NCBI GenBank assembly: GCA_951813285.1
Contig: OX638355.1
Location: forward strand, 3,739,136 to 3,803,135
Reading direction: 5' to 3'
Source of the DNA: Terriglobia bacterium
GTDB lineage: Bacteria > Acidobacteriota > Terriglobia > Versatilivoradales > Versatilivoraceae
Length of the DNA stretch: 64,000 bases
The notes under the pieces were generated by a model, which searched no databases, was not told where the DNA came from, and worked only from the letters and a program-made list of their open reading frames with translations. Both the position numbers and the translations under genes were made by a program. Shown one piece after another: positions 38,034-46,645 of this stretch. How positions within the stretch are numbered: position 1 is the first letter of the stretch; each line of letters begins with the position of its first letter.

Positions 38034-40376
38034 CTACGTCCGCACGTTGAAGAGCAGGTAGAGGCCTCCGGCTCCGAAGACCAGGTTGGGGGCCCAGGCG
38101 GCCAACAGCGGCTCCAGCTTGCCCGCGCTTCCGATCTGCTCGAAGAATCCCTGCACGACCCAGAAGCTGATTCCAACCACGATGCTGAGGCCGATGCCGT
38201 AGAGTGATCCCCGTTTGCCCGTGGAAAAGGCGAAGGGAATGGCGATCATGGCCATGGTCAGACTCACCAGCGGAAAGGACAGCTTGCCGTACCAGGCAAC
38301 CTTCAGCCTCACCACGTCGAACCCGCTTCGGCTCAAGTCGTCGATGTAGCGGCCCAATTCCCGATAACTCATCTTGGATGACTGACGGACTTCCTTCTTG
38401 AAGTAGTCGGGACGCTCCTCAATGGACCCGATCAGCTTGCGGTCTATCGCCAGAAATTGGGACTGCTGCGCCCGGTCGTGGCTGAATCCCTGAGCCCATC
38501 CCCCCTCGAAAACCCATCCCGAGCGGGTTTGGTCCCACCAGGCTTTCTCGGCAAAGACCATCCGGGTGACCGCAAGGGTCCGCGGATCGAAGTCGAACAC
38601 CGAAATCCGATTAAAGACGTTGAGCTCATCATCGAAAAAATTGTAGTGGAAGATGCGGTCCCGCTCGCCCATCATCCATTTGAGGGTCGGACGTATGGTC
38701 TGAGGATTGCGTCCCTTGATGACCCGCCGCAAGTCGTCCTGCTTCTGGTTGGCGGATGGAAGGACATATTCTTGCAGCACGAAGGAACCGGCGCTCAACA
38801 GGAAGGCAGCCAGCAGAACCGAAGAGGACAGCCGGTATAGGCTGATTCCCGAGGATTTCATGGCCACGATCTGAGAGGTGCGGGTCAGGAGACTGAAGCT
38901 CACCAGTGCGGCTACCAGGACGCTGAAGGGAATCATCTGCACCAGGATGTGGGGAATCAGGTAGAGGAAGTAGTCGAATACGACCCAACCGGAAATGCCT
39001 TGCTCGACGATGTCGCTGAGCAGTTCAAAGAAGGTAAACAGCACGAAGAGCACGATGAAGGCGGCAAGCACCAGAACCAGGATTTTCAGGAATCCGCTGA
39101 GGATGTACTTGTCCAGCGTCCATCCGGCAGGGAAGTGGGAGGCACCGCTGCCCCCGCTTCTCCGACTCCGGCCGGAAGTTTCGGCGCCGGCCCCTTCCTT
39201 GCGCAGTCCCCGGGTCGCGCCCCAGAGCGCGTTGACCAGGGGGCGAAACAGCCGGCCCCAGGAAAACTGCCTCTCCGAGATCAGCAAGAGAAACAATCCC
39301 AATGCCAGAAACACCAGGTTCGCCAACCAGGGACCCAGGAAGGCCGGGATATGGCCGCTTTCCGCAAAAGCCAGACCCTGGGAAAAAAGAATGAAATAGA
39401 CCAGGAAGATGACCAGGCTGACGACAAACCCGAAGGACTTGCCGCCCCTCCTGGTGACAACACCCAGCGGAAGCCCCAGAATGGAAAACACAAAGACGGC
39501 CAGCGGCAGAGCCAGTCGACGATTGAGCTCAATGACCCCCTTTCTGCGATCAAGGTCGCTGCCGGCAGGAACCTCGGAAAAAACCTTGCCGTAGAGCTCG
39601 AGCGTGTCCATCTCCACGATGGACTTGTTCTTGGGAGCCTCCGCGGGGGCTCCCATCGCCCTGTAGAGGGGAACGGTGGCGTCGTCAAATGAGGTGACCC
39701 GCACCGTCCCTTCTTTTCCCGGCACCACCTCGTAAGTCGCACCCTGCTGAAGGTTGAGCTGCAACTCACGCCGGCCGAGGTGGCTGATCAGTCTACCCTG
39801 GCGGGAGAAGGTCGCCTTGGGCCAACTGGCCTCGGTGACCTCGGCCAGGAAGATCCCCTTCCAGGAGCGCCGGTCGGGGGCCGTATCCATGATGTAGACC
39901 ACCCGACCGGGAAAACGCTCCTCGAAGACCCCACGCCGGACGGCGGTGTTGAGCGACTTGAGCGCAATTTCATCCTTGATCGATGTCAGGCGGTGATTGG
40001 CCCTGGGAGACCACAGGTTGGAATTCAACAGGGCCACCGTGCCCACTACCGCCGAGAAGACCAACACCGGCCACACCAGGTTCCTCAGACCGATGCCGGA
40101 AGATCGCATGGCGGTAATTTCACTGTCGGCCGAAAGGCGTCCGAAACAGATGAGAATGGCCAACAAGGCCGACATGGGAATAGAGAAGGTCAACACCTTG
40201 GGCAGAATGCAGAGGAAGAGGAAACCGGCCTCCCTTAAGGTGATGTTTTCCTGAACCAGGGTCTCCATCAGCCGTCGGGACACTTCGTTGGTCAGCAGGA
40301 CAGCACTGAACACCAGGCTGCCCAAACCGAAGGACGCGGCGACTTCCAGCAAAATCGACTGTCGGAGAATTCTCAT
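38034..40376 (-). CDS. LptF-LptG fusion permease for lipopolysaccharide export
   Basis: LptF and LptG are the membrane subunits of the LptB2FG ABC transporter that extracts LPS from the inner membrane. Here two YjgP/YjgQ units lie in one chain of about 780 residues. The N half has RILRQSILLEVAASFGLGSL, LPKVLTFSIPMSALLA and EITAMRSSGIGL with periplasmic beta-jellyroll sequence and closing helices; a Gly/Arg/Ser linker follows; the C half restarts with LDKYILSGFLKILVLVLAAF, IPHILVQMIPFSVLVAAL and QIVAMKSSGISLYRL. ATG 40376 is chosen because it begins the first permease unit. No lptB, lptA or lptC is in the window. The conflict-type gene follows with a one-base overlap of open frames. Confidence 0.9.
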   Translation of the reverse strand: MRILRQSILLEVAASFGLGSLVFSAVLLTNEVSRRLMETLVQENITLREAGFLFLCILPKVLTFSIPMSALLAILICFGRLSADSEITAMRSSGIGLRNLVWPVLVFSAVVGTVALLNSNLWSPRANHRLTSIKDEIALKSLNTAVRRGVFEERFPGRVVYIMDTAPDRRSWKGIFLAEVTEASWPKATFSRQGRLISHLGRRELQLNLQQGATYEVVPGKEGTVRVTSFDDATVPLYRAMGAPAEAPKNKSIVEMDTLELYGKVFSEVPAGSDLDRRKGVIELNRRLALPLAVFVFSILGLPLGVVTRRGGKSFGFVVSLVIFLVYFILFSQGLAFAESGHIPAFLGPWLANLVFLALGLFLLLISERQFSWGRLFRPLVNALWGATRGLRKEGAGAETSGRSRRSGGSGASHFPAGWTLDKYILSGFLKILVLVLAAFIVLFVLFTFFELLSDIVEQGISGWVVFDYFLYLIPHILVQMIPFSVLVAALVSFSLLTRTSQIVAMKSSGISLYRLSSSVLLAAFLLSAGSFVLQEYVLPSANQKQDDLRRVIKGRNPQTIRPTLKWMMGERDRIFHYNFFDDELNVFNRISVFDFDPRTLAVTRMVFAEKAWWDQTRSGWVFEGGWAQGFSHDRAQQSQFLAIDRKLIGSIEERPDYFKKEVRQSSKMSYRELGRYIDDLSRSGFDVVRLKVAWYGKLSFPLVSLTMAMIAIPFAFSTGKRGSLYGIGLSIVVGISFWVVQGFFEQIGSAGKLEPLLAAWAPNLVFGAGGLYLLFNVRT

Positions 40377-40909
40377 TCCGAACGCCCGGCAACTGTTTCC
40401 ATGGTGATCGGATCGCCTTGCGCGTTCCACCAACATCAGGCCGTATCCATTTTATCCCGCATTTCTCACCGCGTGGCTGGATACCTCATCGAAGTCCATA
40501 TATCTTCAGCATCTTCCCGCTATTTACCTGACCCGCTCGACAGGGAACCCGGATTCCCCCCAGGATTCCCCGGCCGACCCCCATATCTGCGCGAGTTAAT
40601 AAAAGTTTACATAACATATCTTATCGGACGTCCGGTCCGGAGGTCCGGGAACGACCACTCTTCCTGGAACCCGTCTTCCACGGGCATCCAATATGGTTGG
40701 AACCCTTTGCGCTCCAACTCGATATATAATGGGCTTTCAGTCGGGTTTCCCTGAAAATCAGTCCCTTCGTCTTCCTGTGCGGTTCTACGTGCCCCTTGGT
40801 GGTAGCCTTTTTCCCCTTCGTTGATTGGCGGACCTAGGATCTTGCAGCCCCCATTCCAGGCCGTGCTCCGAGACCGCGCGCCTGCAAATTTCGAAATCTG
40901 CCTTCAACC
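40377..40909. other. Intergenic gap with a diverged repeat end and AT-rich stretch
   Basis: About 530 bases between divergent genes. CCCGCATTTCTCACCGCGTG at 40457-40476 followed by ATATCTTCAGC resembles the left end and interior of the element at 60820. An AT-rich stretch lies at 40597-40625 and a TATAAT at 40725-40730 may serve the antiporter gene, though no good -35 is seen. No gene was found. Confidence 0.5.
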
Positions 40910-42886
40910 ATGAATGAATTGAGCCTGGCAAACATTCTTCTGCTGCTTTCGTCGGCCGTGTTGGTGGTGACGGTTTTCAGGCGTCTGGAGCTTCCACCCG
41001 CGCCGGGATACATCCTGGTGGGCATGCTCTTGGGTCCCAGAGCCTTTGGCCTGTTCTCGACTACCGGCGAAACGAGTTTTCTGGCGGAGTTCGGAGTCGT
41101 TTTCCTGCTCTTTACCCTGGGGCTCGAATTCTCCTTACCCCGACTGGCCGCCATGCGCTGGCAAATGGTGGGCCTGGGAGGAGCCCAGGTTCTGGTGACA
41201 TCCTTTGTGGCCGCGGCGACGGCCTCCTGGGCGGCGATCCCGCTCCCCTCGGCCGTCATCCTGGGAGGCGCGGTGGCCATGTCCTCGACCGTGATCGTGA
41301 TCAAGCAGCTCCGTGAGCAACTGGAGCTGGATCAAAGCCACGGCCGCTGTGCGGTAGCCACCCTCCTGTTCCAGGATATGGCGGTCATCGTCTTCCTCAT
41401 CCTGATCTCCCTGGCTGCCCAGGGCGATCAATTGTTTTCCGTCCAGATCCTGTTGGCCCTGGTGGAAGCCATAGCAGCGCTGGTCATCGTATTGGCGGTG
41501 GGCCACCGCTTGTTGCGGCCTCTCTTTCACGAAGTCGCCCACCGGCGCAGCCCCGAGCTCTTCACCCTGGCCCTGTTGCTGATTGTACTGGGAGCGGCAT
41601 GGTTCACGCATGCCGTCGGGATGTCGCTTGCGGTCGGAGGTTTCCTTGCCGGCCTGATGCTGTCCGAGACCGAATATCGCCACCAGGTTGAAGCCGACAT
41701 TCGGCCCTTTCGGGACGTCCTGCTGGGTTTGTTTTTCATCGTCATCGGGACCCTGCTGGATTTTTCAGTCCTTGCCAACCAAGTGGCCTGGGTGAGCTTG
41801 CTGGTGTTGGCTCTTGTCCTTGTTAAAGGGTTGATAATAATGATGTTATCCCGTTTGTTCCTCGGCAGTTGGCATGCCTCGCTTCGGACGGGACTGGTTC
41901 TGGCTCAAGGGGGCGAATTCGGCATCGCGCTGTTGGCGCTGGCACTGCAGGAGAAGGTGCTGGACCCGGCCATCGCCCAGGCGCTGCTGGCGGGCGTCGT
42001 CATCAGCATGGTCCTGAGTCCCCTGTTGATCCGTCACAATCGGACCATAGCCGAATGGCTTGTTTCCGGAAAAGATCCCGAACCCCATCGATTGGCGCTC
42101 CAACACGATGCCACCCTGGCGGTAGCCAAACGGCGCCACGTCATCATCTGCGGTTACGGCAGGGTGGGCCAGAACCTGGCCCGCATCCTCGAGCAGGAGG
42201 GTTTCGAGTACATTGCCCTGGATCTGGATCCCTACCGAGTGAGCGTGGCCCGGCAAGCGGGCGATCCCGTTCACTATGGCGATGCCTCTCAACGGGATGT
42301 CCTGGAGAGCGTCGGCCTGGTCAATGCCAGCGTGGTGGTAATCAGCGTCCCCGACAGCCTGGGCGCTCTCAAAATTGTCAGGACGGCAAAGGAGCGCTGT
42401 CCGGAGGTCCCGGTCCTGGTTCGCACACGCGACGATACGGAACTGGACAGCCTTCAGAAAGCCGGCGCCACCGAAATCGTCCCGGAGTCCCTGGAAGCCG
42501 CGCTGATGCTGGCTTCCCACCTATTACTTCTGCTGAACGTGCCCATCTCCCGAATTGTGCACAAGGTGGCCAACATCAGAGGCCACCGCTATACCATGCT
42601 CCGCAATATCTTCCGCAAGGAAGGCGCCCAAGTCCTGGACGAGTCCCATGCCCTTCGGGAACAACTGCAGACCGTGACCCTCCCGGAGGGAGCCGCCGCG
42701 GTGGATCGTTCCCTGGCCGAACTGCGCCTGCCCGATTCGGGAATCCTGATCACCGCGATCCGCCGGCAAGGGATCGTCGGGCGTCAGCCCACCGCCGACA
42801 CGGTGTTGAAGCAAGATGATGTTCTGGTGCTTTACGGGACCCCGGAATCGCTGGAGCGGGCAGAAACGCTCTTGCTCAGCGGCTGA
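40910..42886 (+). CDS. KefB/KefC-type monovalent cation:proton antiporter with TrkA-N and TrkA-C domains
   Basis: A 658-residue CPA2-family transporter. The first 390 residues form about 12 hydrophobic helices with family marks FLLFTLGLEFSLPRL, AMSSTVIVIKQL, LLFQDMAVI and LAQGGEFGIALLALAL. A cytosolic RCK/TrkA-N NAD-binding domain follows (HVIICGYGRVGQNLARILE; HYGDASQRDVLESVGL), then a TrkA-C domain (LPDSGILITAIRRQG). It probably exchanges K+ or Na+ for protons under nucleotide control; ligand and ion cannot be fixed from sequence. ATG 40910 is the first good start. It stands alone, 106 bases before the aldo/keto reductase. Confidence 0.92.
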   Translation: MNELSLANILLLLSSAVLVVTVFRRLELPPAPGYILVGMLLGPRAFGLFSTTGETSFLAEFGVVFLLFTLGLEFSLPRLAAMRWQMVGLGGAQVLVTSFVAAATASWAAIPLPSAVILGGAVAMSSTVIVIKQLREQLELDQSHGRCAVATLLFQDMAVIVFLILISLAAQGDQLFSVQILLALVEAIAALVIVLAVGHRLLRPLFHEVAHRRSPELFTLALLLIVLGAAWFTHAVGMSLAVGGFLAGLMLSETEYRHQVEADIRPFRDVLLGLFFIVIGTLLDFSVLANQVAWVSLLVLALVLVKGLIIMMLSRLFLGSWHASLRTGLVLAQGGEFGIALLALALQEKVLDPAIAQALLAGVVISMVLSPLLIRHNRTIAEWLVSGKDPEPHRLALQHDATLAVAKRRHVIICGYGRVGQNLARILEQEGFEYIALDLDPYRVSVARQAGDPVHYGDASQRDVLESVGLVNASVVVISVPDSLGALKIVRTAKERCPEVPVLVRTRDDTELDSLQKAGATEIVPESLEAALMLASHLLLLLNVPISRIVHKVANIRGHRYTMLRNIFRKEGAQVLDESHALREQLQTVTLPEGAAAVDRSLAELRLPDSGILITAIRRQGIVGRQPTADTVLKQDDVLVLYGTPESLERAETLLLSG

Positions 42887-42992
42887 GTCGACTTGGCGGA
42901 GCGCTCCGGGACCCACGACCCCGAATTCCTGATCCTGAGGGTTCCGGGCCTTGTGATAGCCTATTCAAACCTTGGCAGGCTGAGGAGAGGAA

Positions 42993-43898
42993 ATGGAAAC
43001 CAGACGACTGGGCAAAACCGACATGGAGGTCAGCATCCTCGGTTTCGGGGGCGCCGAAATCGGCCTGGAGGGTCCCGGGGCATCCTTGAGCACGGTGACC
43101 CGCCTGCTCAATGCCGCTTTGGACGAGGGATTGAACCTGATCGACACCGGCGAGTGCTACGGAGCCAGCGAGAAGCTTATCGGACGGGCCGTTTCCGGAC
43201 GCCGCCAGGATTTCTACCTGTTCACCAAGTGCGGCCATCCGGACGGAATGCCGGAAGAAGACTGGCGACCGGACTCCTTGTTGCGCAGTATCCAACGCAG
43301 CCTGCGGCGACTGCGGACCGACAGGCTGGATCTGATCCAACTGCACAGTTGTTCCGAAGAGGAACTGCTCAGGGGAACGGTGATCGAGACCTTGCAGCGC
43401 GCCCGGGAGAGGGGCTATTGCCGCTACATCGGCTATAGCGGCGACAGCCGGGCAGCCTATTTCGCCACACAATGCCGAGCCTTCGATTGCTTGCAGACTT
43501 CCATCAGCATTGCCGATCAGGAAGCGCTGGACCTGGCCCTTCCCCTGGCCCGCGAGCAACATCTCGGCGTAATCGCCAAGCGGCCCCTGGCCAATGCGGC
43601 CTGGAGAACCGGACGGAAGCCGGTGAATTCCTATCACCATACCTACTGGGATCGCCTGCAGCGGTTGGACTATCCCTTCATCGAGGACTCTTCCCTGGAA
43701 ACTTCCATTTCGACGGCGCTGCGCTTCACCCTGAGCGCCCCGGGCGTACATACGGCCATCGTGGGAACGCTGACGCCGGGACGGTGGCGGCAAAACGCCG
43801 GCCTGCTCGAAGCCGGTCCCCTGCCCTCCCGCCAATTCGAGACGATCCGCAAACGCTGGAAAGAGGTGGCGGAGGCCTCCTGGATCGGCCAGACCTGA
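42993..43898 (+). CDS. Aldo/keto reductase
   Basis: A 301-residue NADPH-dependent TIM-barrel oxidoreductase. METRRLGKTDMEVSILGFGG is the usual opening; NLIDTGECYGASEKLIGRA carries the catalytic Asp and Tyr, FYLFTKCG the Lys, and RLRTDRLDLIQLHSC the His. GAGGAGAGG precedes ATG 42993. Twenty bases separate it from the downstream SDR gene, so the two oxidoreductases and the YeiH transporter may share a message. The substrate is unknown. Confidence 0.92.
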   Translation: METRRLGKTDMEVSILGFGGAEIGLEGPGASLSTVTRLLNAALDEGLNLIDTGECYGASEKLIGRAVSGRRQDFYLFTKCGHPDGMPEEDWRPDSLLRSIQRSLRRLRTDRLDLIQLHSCSEEELLRGTVIETLQRARERGYCRYIGYSGDSRAAYFATQCRAFDCLQTSISIADQEALDLALPLAREQHLGVIAKRPLANAAWRTGRKPVNSYHHTYWDRLQRLDYPFIEDSSLETSISTALRFTLSAPGVHTAIVGTLTPGRWRQNAGLLEAGPLPSRQFETIRKRWKEVAEASWIGQT

Positions 43899-43918
43899 AT
43901 TGAATTAAAGGAGGCAGG

Positions 43919-44719
43919 ATGCGACTCAAGGACAAGGTGGCCGTAGTGACCGGCGCCTCCGGCGGCCTGGGAACCGGCATCTGCGAGGCTTTCGCCGCCG
44001 AGGGCGCAGACTGCGTGGTGGTCTATCGCAGCGACCGGGCGGAAGCGGAGAAGACGGCGTCCAAGGTGACCGCTCTGGGGCGCCGGGCCGAAGTCGTTGG
44101 AACCGACGTCTCGGATGAAGCCCAGGTGAAGGACTTGTTCGAAGCCACCCGGGACCGTTTCGGCCGTGTGGATATCCTGGTGGCCAACGCGGGGATCGGG
44201 GTCTCCAGGCCTCTGCTCGATTCCACCCTCGACGATTTTGAGCGGGTCATTCGGACCAACTTGATCGGAACCTACCTGACGGTCCGAGAAGGAGCCCGGC
44301 TCATGGCCGCGCGGGGGCGCGGCAAGATCGTGACCATGTCTTCCGTCCACGGCCTCGGCGGCACCCATCAGGGATCGCTCTACGAAGCCACCAAGGCCGG
44401 CATCATCAACTTCACCCGAGGGGCGGCCTTTGACCTGTCCGAATGGAACATCCAGATCAATTGCATCGCCCCGGGAGCCGTCCCGGTTCCCAAGGACCCT
44501 CCGCCTGCGACGGACTCGGCGCTCTACAAGGCCTGGATGCAATTCACTCCGCTAGGCCGATTCGGGACACCCCACGACGTCGCCAGAACGGCAGTGTTTC
44601 TGGCCAGTCCCGATACCGACTGGATCACCGGCCAGGTGATTTCGGTCGATGGCGGCATTACCGCCGGTCCGCTGATTCCCTCGTTCAACCACTACGGACC
44701 CAAACCCAAAATGGATTGA
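43919..44719 (+). CDS. Short-chain dehydrogenase/reductase
   Basis: A classical SDR of 266 residues. NAD(P) motif VVTGASGGLGTGICEAF, NAGIGVSRPL, the catalytic Ser in VTMSSVHG and YEATK (YxxxK), and the terminal ITGQVISVDGGITAG. AAAGGAGG lies 8 bases before ATG 43919. It follows the aldo/keto reductase and ends 3 bases before the transporter gene, strongly suggesting an operon. Family members include 3-ketoacyl-ACP and sugar dehydrogenases; the substrate cannot be told. Confidence 0.92.
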   Translation: MRLKDKVAVVTGASGGLGTGICEAFAAEGADCVVVYRSDRAEAEKTASKVTALGRRAEVVGTDVSDEAQVKDLFEATRDRFGRVDILVANAGIGVSRPLLDSTLDDFERVIRTNLIGTYLTVREGARLMAARGRGKIVTMSSVHGLGGTHQGSLYEATKAGIINFTRGAAFDLSEWNIQINCIAPGAVPVPKDPPPATDSALYKAWMQFTPLGRFGTPHDVARTAVFLASPDTDWITGQVISVDGGITAGPLIPSFNHYGPKPKMD

Positions 44720-44722
44720 CCC

Positions 44723-46015
44723 ATGGGAAACTGGAAAAAGCTGGTGACTCTCGAGGACTGGTGGGCCGTCTGGATTGGATTCCTGCTGTTGGGGTCGGTA
44801 TTTCTGGGAGTGGTCTCGGGGATTCCCAAAATCCCCCAGTGGTCGACGCTCGGTGAAGTCCTGGCCTCGGCACCGGTGGCGCCATTGCTCCTGTTGATGC
44901 TTGGGCTTGGAGGATTGTGTGGCCTGGCGGTGGGGGCCATCCACCGCCAAGCCGTGCGTTTCGCGGTCGGCTTCCCGATCCTCTTCTGCCTGACCCTGCT
45001 CAGTTTTATGGTCGCCGGGAACCGCACCCTGGCGGCTTACGGCCTGAGCTATGCCCTGTGGGCGCTTCTGATCGGACTGGCCTGGAGCAATCTGATGGGA
45101 GTTCCCGGCTGGTTGAAACCGGCGGTGCGCTCGGAACTATTCATCAAGACGGGACTGGTGATCCTGGGCGCCGAGATCGTTTTCGGCAACATCCTCGCTC
45201 TCGGCCGGTACGGGATCATCGTAGCCTGGGGAGTGACTCCCGTCGTCCTGGTCTCCATGTTCTGGTTCGGTTGCCGCCGACTGAAACTGGCGCCGTCCTT
45301 CACCGTCACCATCGCCGCGGCTACTTCGGTTTGTGGAGTTTCCGCCGCCATTGCCGCGGCCGGAGCCAGCAAGGCCAAGAAGGAGGAGCTGACCCTGGCC
45401 GTGGCCATGACATTGATCTTCACCGTGCTGATGATGGTATTCATGCCGCTGGTCTGCCGCTGGATGGACCTGGACAGGATTGTGGCCGGCGCCTGGCTGG
45501 GAGGGACCATCGACTCCACCGGGGCGGTGGTGGCCGCCGGACAGATGTTGGGCGATCAAGCCATGCAGACGGCCGCGGTGATCAAGATGATTCAAAACGC
45601 TTCCATCGGCCTGGTAGCCCTCTTGATCGCCCTCTACTGGGTCACAAGAGTGGAGCCCAATGAGGGGAGGCGTCCCGGAGCAATGGAAATCTGGGATCGG
45701 TTTCCCAAATTCGTCCTGGGTTTCATCGCGGCCTCCTGTGTGGTCTCGCTGGTGCTGGTACCCTTGCTGGGATCCGAGCCGGCCGACCGGTCCCTGCAGG
45801 CATCCAAGGCGATCCGTACCTGGCTGTTCTGCCTGGCATTCCTTTGTATCGGTCTGGATTCCAACTTTCGCGCACTGACGCGACAGATGGCCGGGGGCCG
45901 TCCGTTGCTGCTCTACTGGTCCGGTCAGACGCTGAACATTGCGCTCACCCTGCTGGCAGCCTGGCTGGCCTTTTCCGGAGTGCTCTTTCCGAAGATCAAT
46001 CTCCTGCAGCCGTAG
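44723..46015 (+). CDS. YeiH-family putative sulfate exporter
   Basis: A 430-residue membrane protein with about 11-12 hydrophobic helices and the YeiH/UPF0324 pattern: LFIKTGLVILGAEIVFGNIL, TIAAATSVCGVSAAIAAAGA, GGTIDSTGAVVAAG, VIKMIQNASIG and FLCIGLDSNFRAL. The family is annotated as putative sulfate or sulfonate exporter, with little direct evidence. The start follows the SDR stop by three bases. It faces a QueD-like gene. Confidence 0.88.
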   Translation: MGNWKKLVTLEDWWAVWIGFLLLGSVFLGVVSGIPKIPQWSTLGEVLASAPVAPLLLLMLGLGGLCGLAVGAIHRQAVRFAVGFPILFCLTLLSFMVAGNRTLAAYGLSYALWALLIGLAWSNLMGVPGWLKPAVRSELFIKTGLVILGAEIVFGNILALGRYGIIVAWGVTPVVLVSMFWFGCRRLKLAPSFTVTIAAATSVCGVSAAIAAAGASKAKKEELTLAVAMTLIFTVLMMVFMPLVCRWMDLDRIVAGAWLGGTIDSTGAVVAAGQMLGDQAMQTAAVIKMIQNASIGLVALLIALYWVTRVEPNEGRRPGAMEIWDRFPKFVLGFIAASCVVSLVLVPLLGSEPADRSLQASKAIRTWLFCLAFLCIGLDSNFRALTRQMAGGRPLLLYWSGQTLNIALTLLAAWLAFSGVLFPKINLLQP

Positions 46016-46077
46016 CCCGCACCCTCCGGGTCACTGAATATTCAAGGGCAAGGTGTTTTTGGTTCAGTTCCCCAACC

Positions 46078-46494
46078 TCAAGGCGTCGACGGTCGAAAAT
46101 AGGAAGCGAAGGAATTGGGCGTTTCCCAGAGCCTGACTTCCGCTACCTGCAGTCCCTGGGTATGCGCATAGTCGTAGATGACCTTGGCGATGTTCTCGGC
46201 AGTGGGGTTGGCGTCCATCAGGTAACAGGGTTGCCGATGCTCGCGAAGCACGGCGACCAGGGGATCCTCCCGATGCAGAAGCATCTTGTGGTCCAGTTCG
46301 GCATCGATCCAGGTCTTGATGACCTGGTTGATGTCGCCAAAATCCACCACCATGCCGCGGTGGTCAAGATGCCGGCTGACAACCTCCACTTCAACTCTGC
46401 CGTTGTGGCCGTGGAGATAGCGGCATTTCCCCTCGTAGTTGAGCAGGCGGTGGCCGTAGCAGAAATCGATGTGCTTGGTGACTCGGTGTGAAAT
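46078..46494 (-). CDS. 6-pyruvoyltetrahydropterin synthase / QueD-like enzyme with apparent ATT start
   Basis: The family converts dihydroneopterin triphosphate to 6-carboxytetrahydropterin (QueD, queuosine path) or pyruvoyltetrahydropterin. The frame encodes HRVTKHIDFCYGHRLLN and YLHGHNGRVEVEV (zinc histidines), then MVVDFGD and LDHKMLL. The first conventional start, GTG 46389, would remove the zinc histidines and Cys. Upstream of it, back to the stop at 46570-46572, no ATG, GTG or TTG is in frame; GGGAGGAGGG stands just before an ATT at 46494, the best start. It converges on the YeiH gene. No other queuosine gene is present, so the product may be another pterin. Confidence 0.85.
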   Translation of the reverse strand: MSHRVTKHIDFCYGHRLLNYEGKCRYLHGHNGRVEVEVVSRHLDHRGMVVDFGDINQVIKTWIDAELDHKMLLHREDPLVAVLREHRQPCYLMDANPTAENIAKVIYDYAHTQGLQVAEVRLWETPNSFASYFRPSTP

Positions 46495-46645
46495 AAACCC
46501 TCCTCCCTCGTTGGACCCGAACCGATCGGACGGCCGGGCCTCCGGATTGCCTGCCGTTTCCTGAACCGATCATAGCAAAATTCTTTCGCGGCTGTCCCCA
46601 GGGGTCATCCCTCTCCCAGACAGCAAAAACCGGCAAATCACAGGG

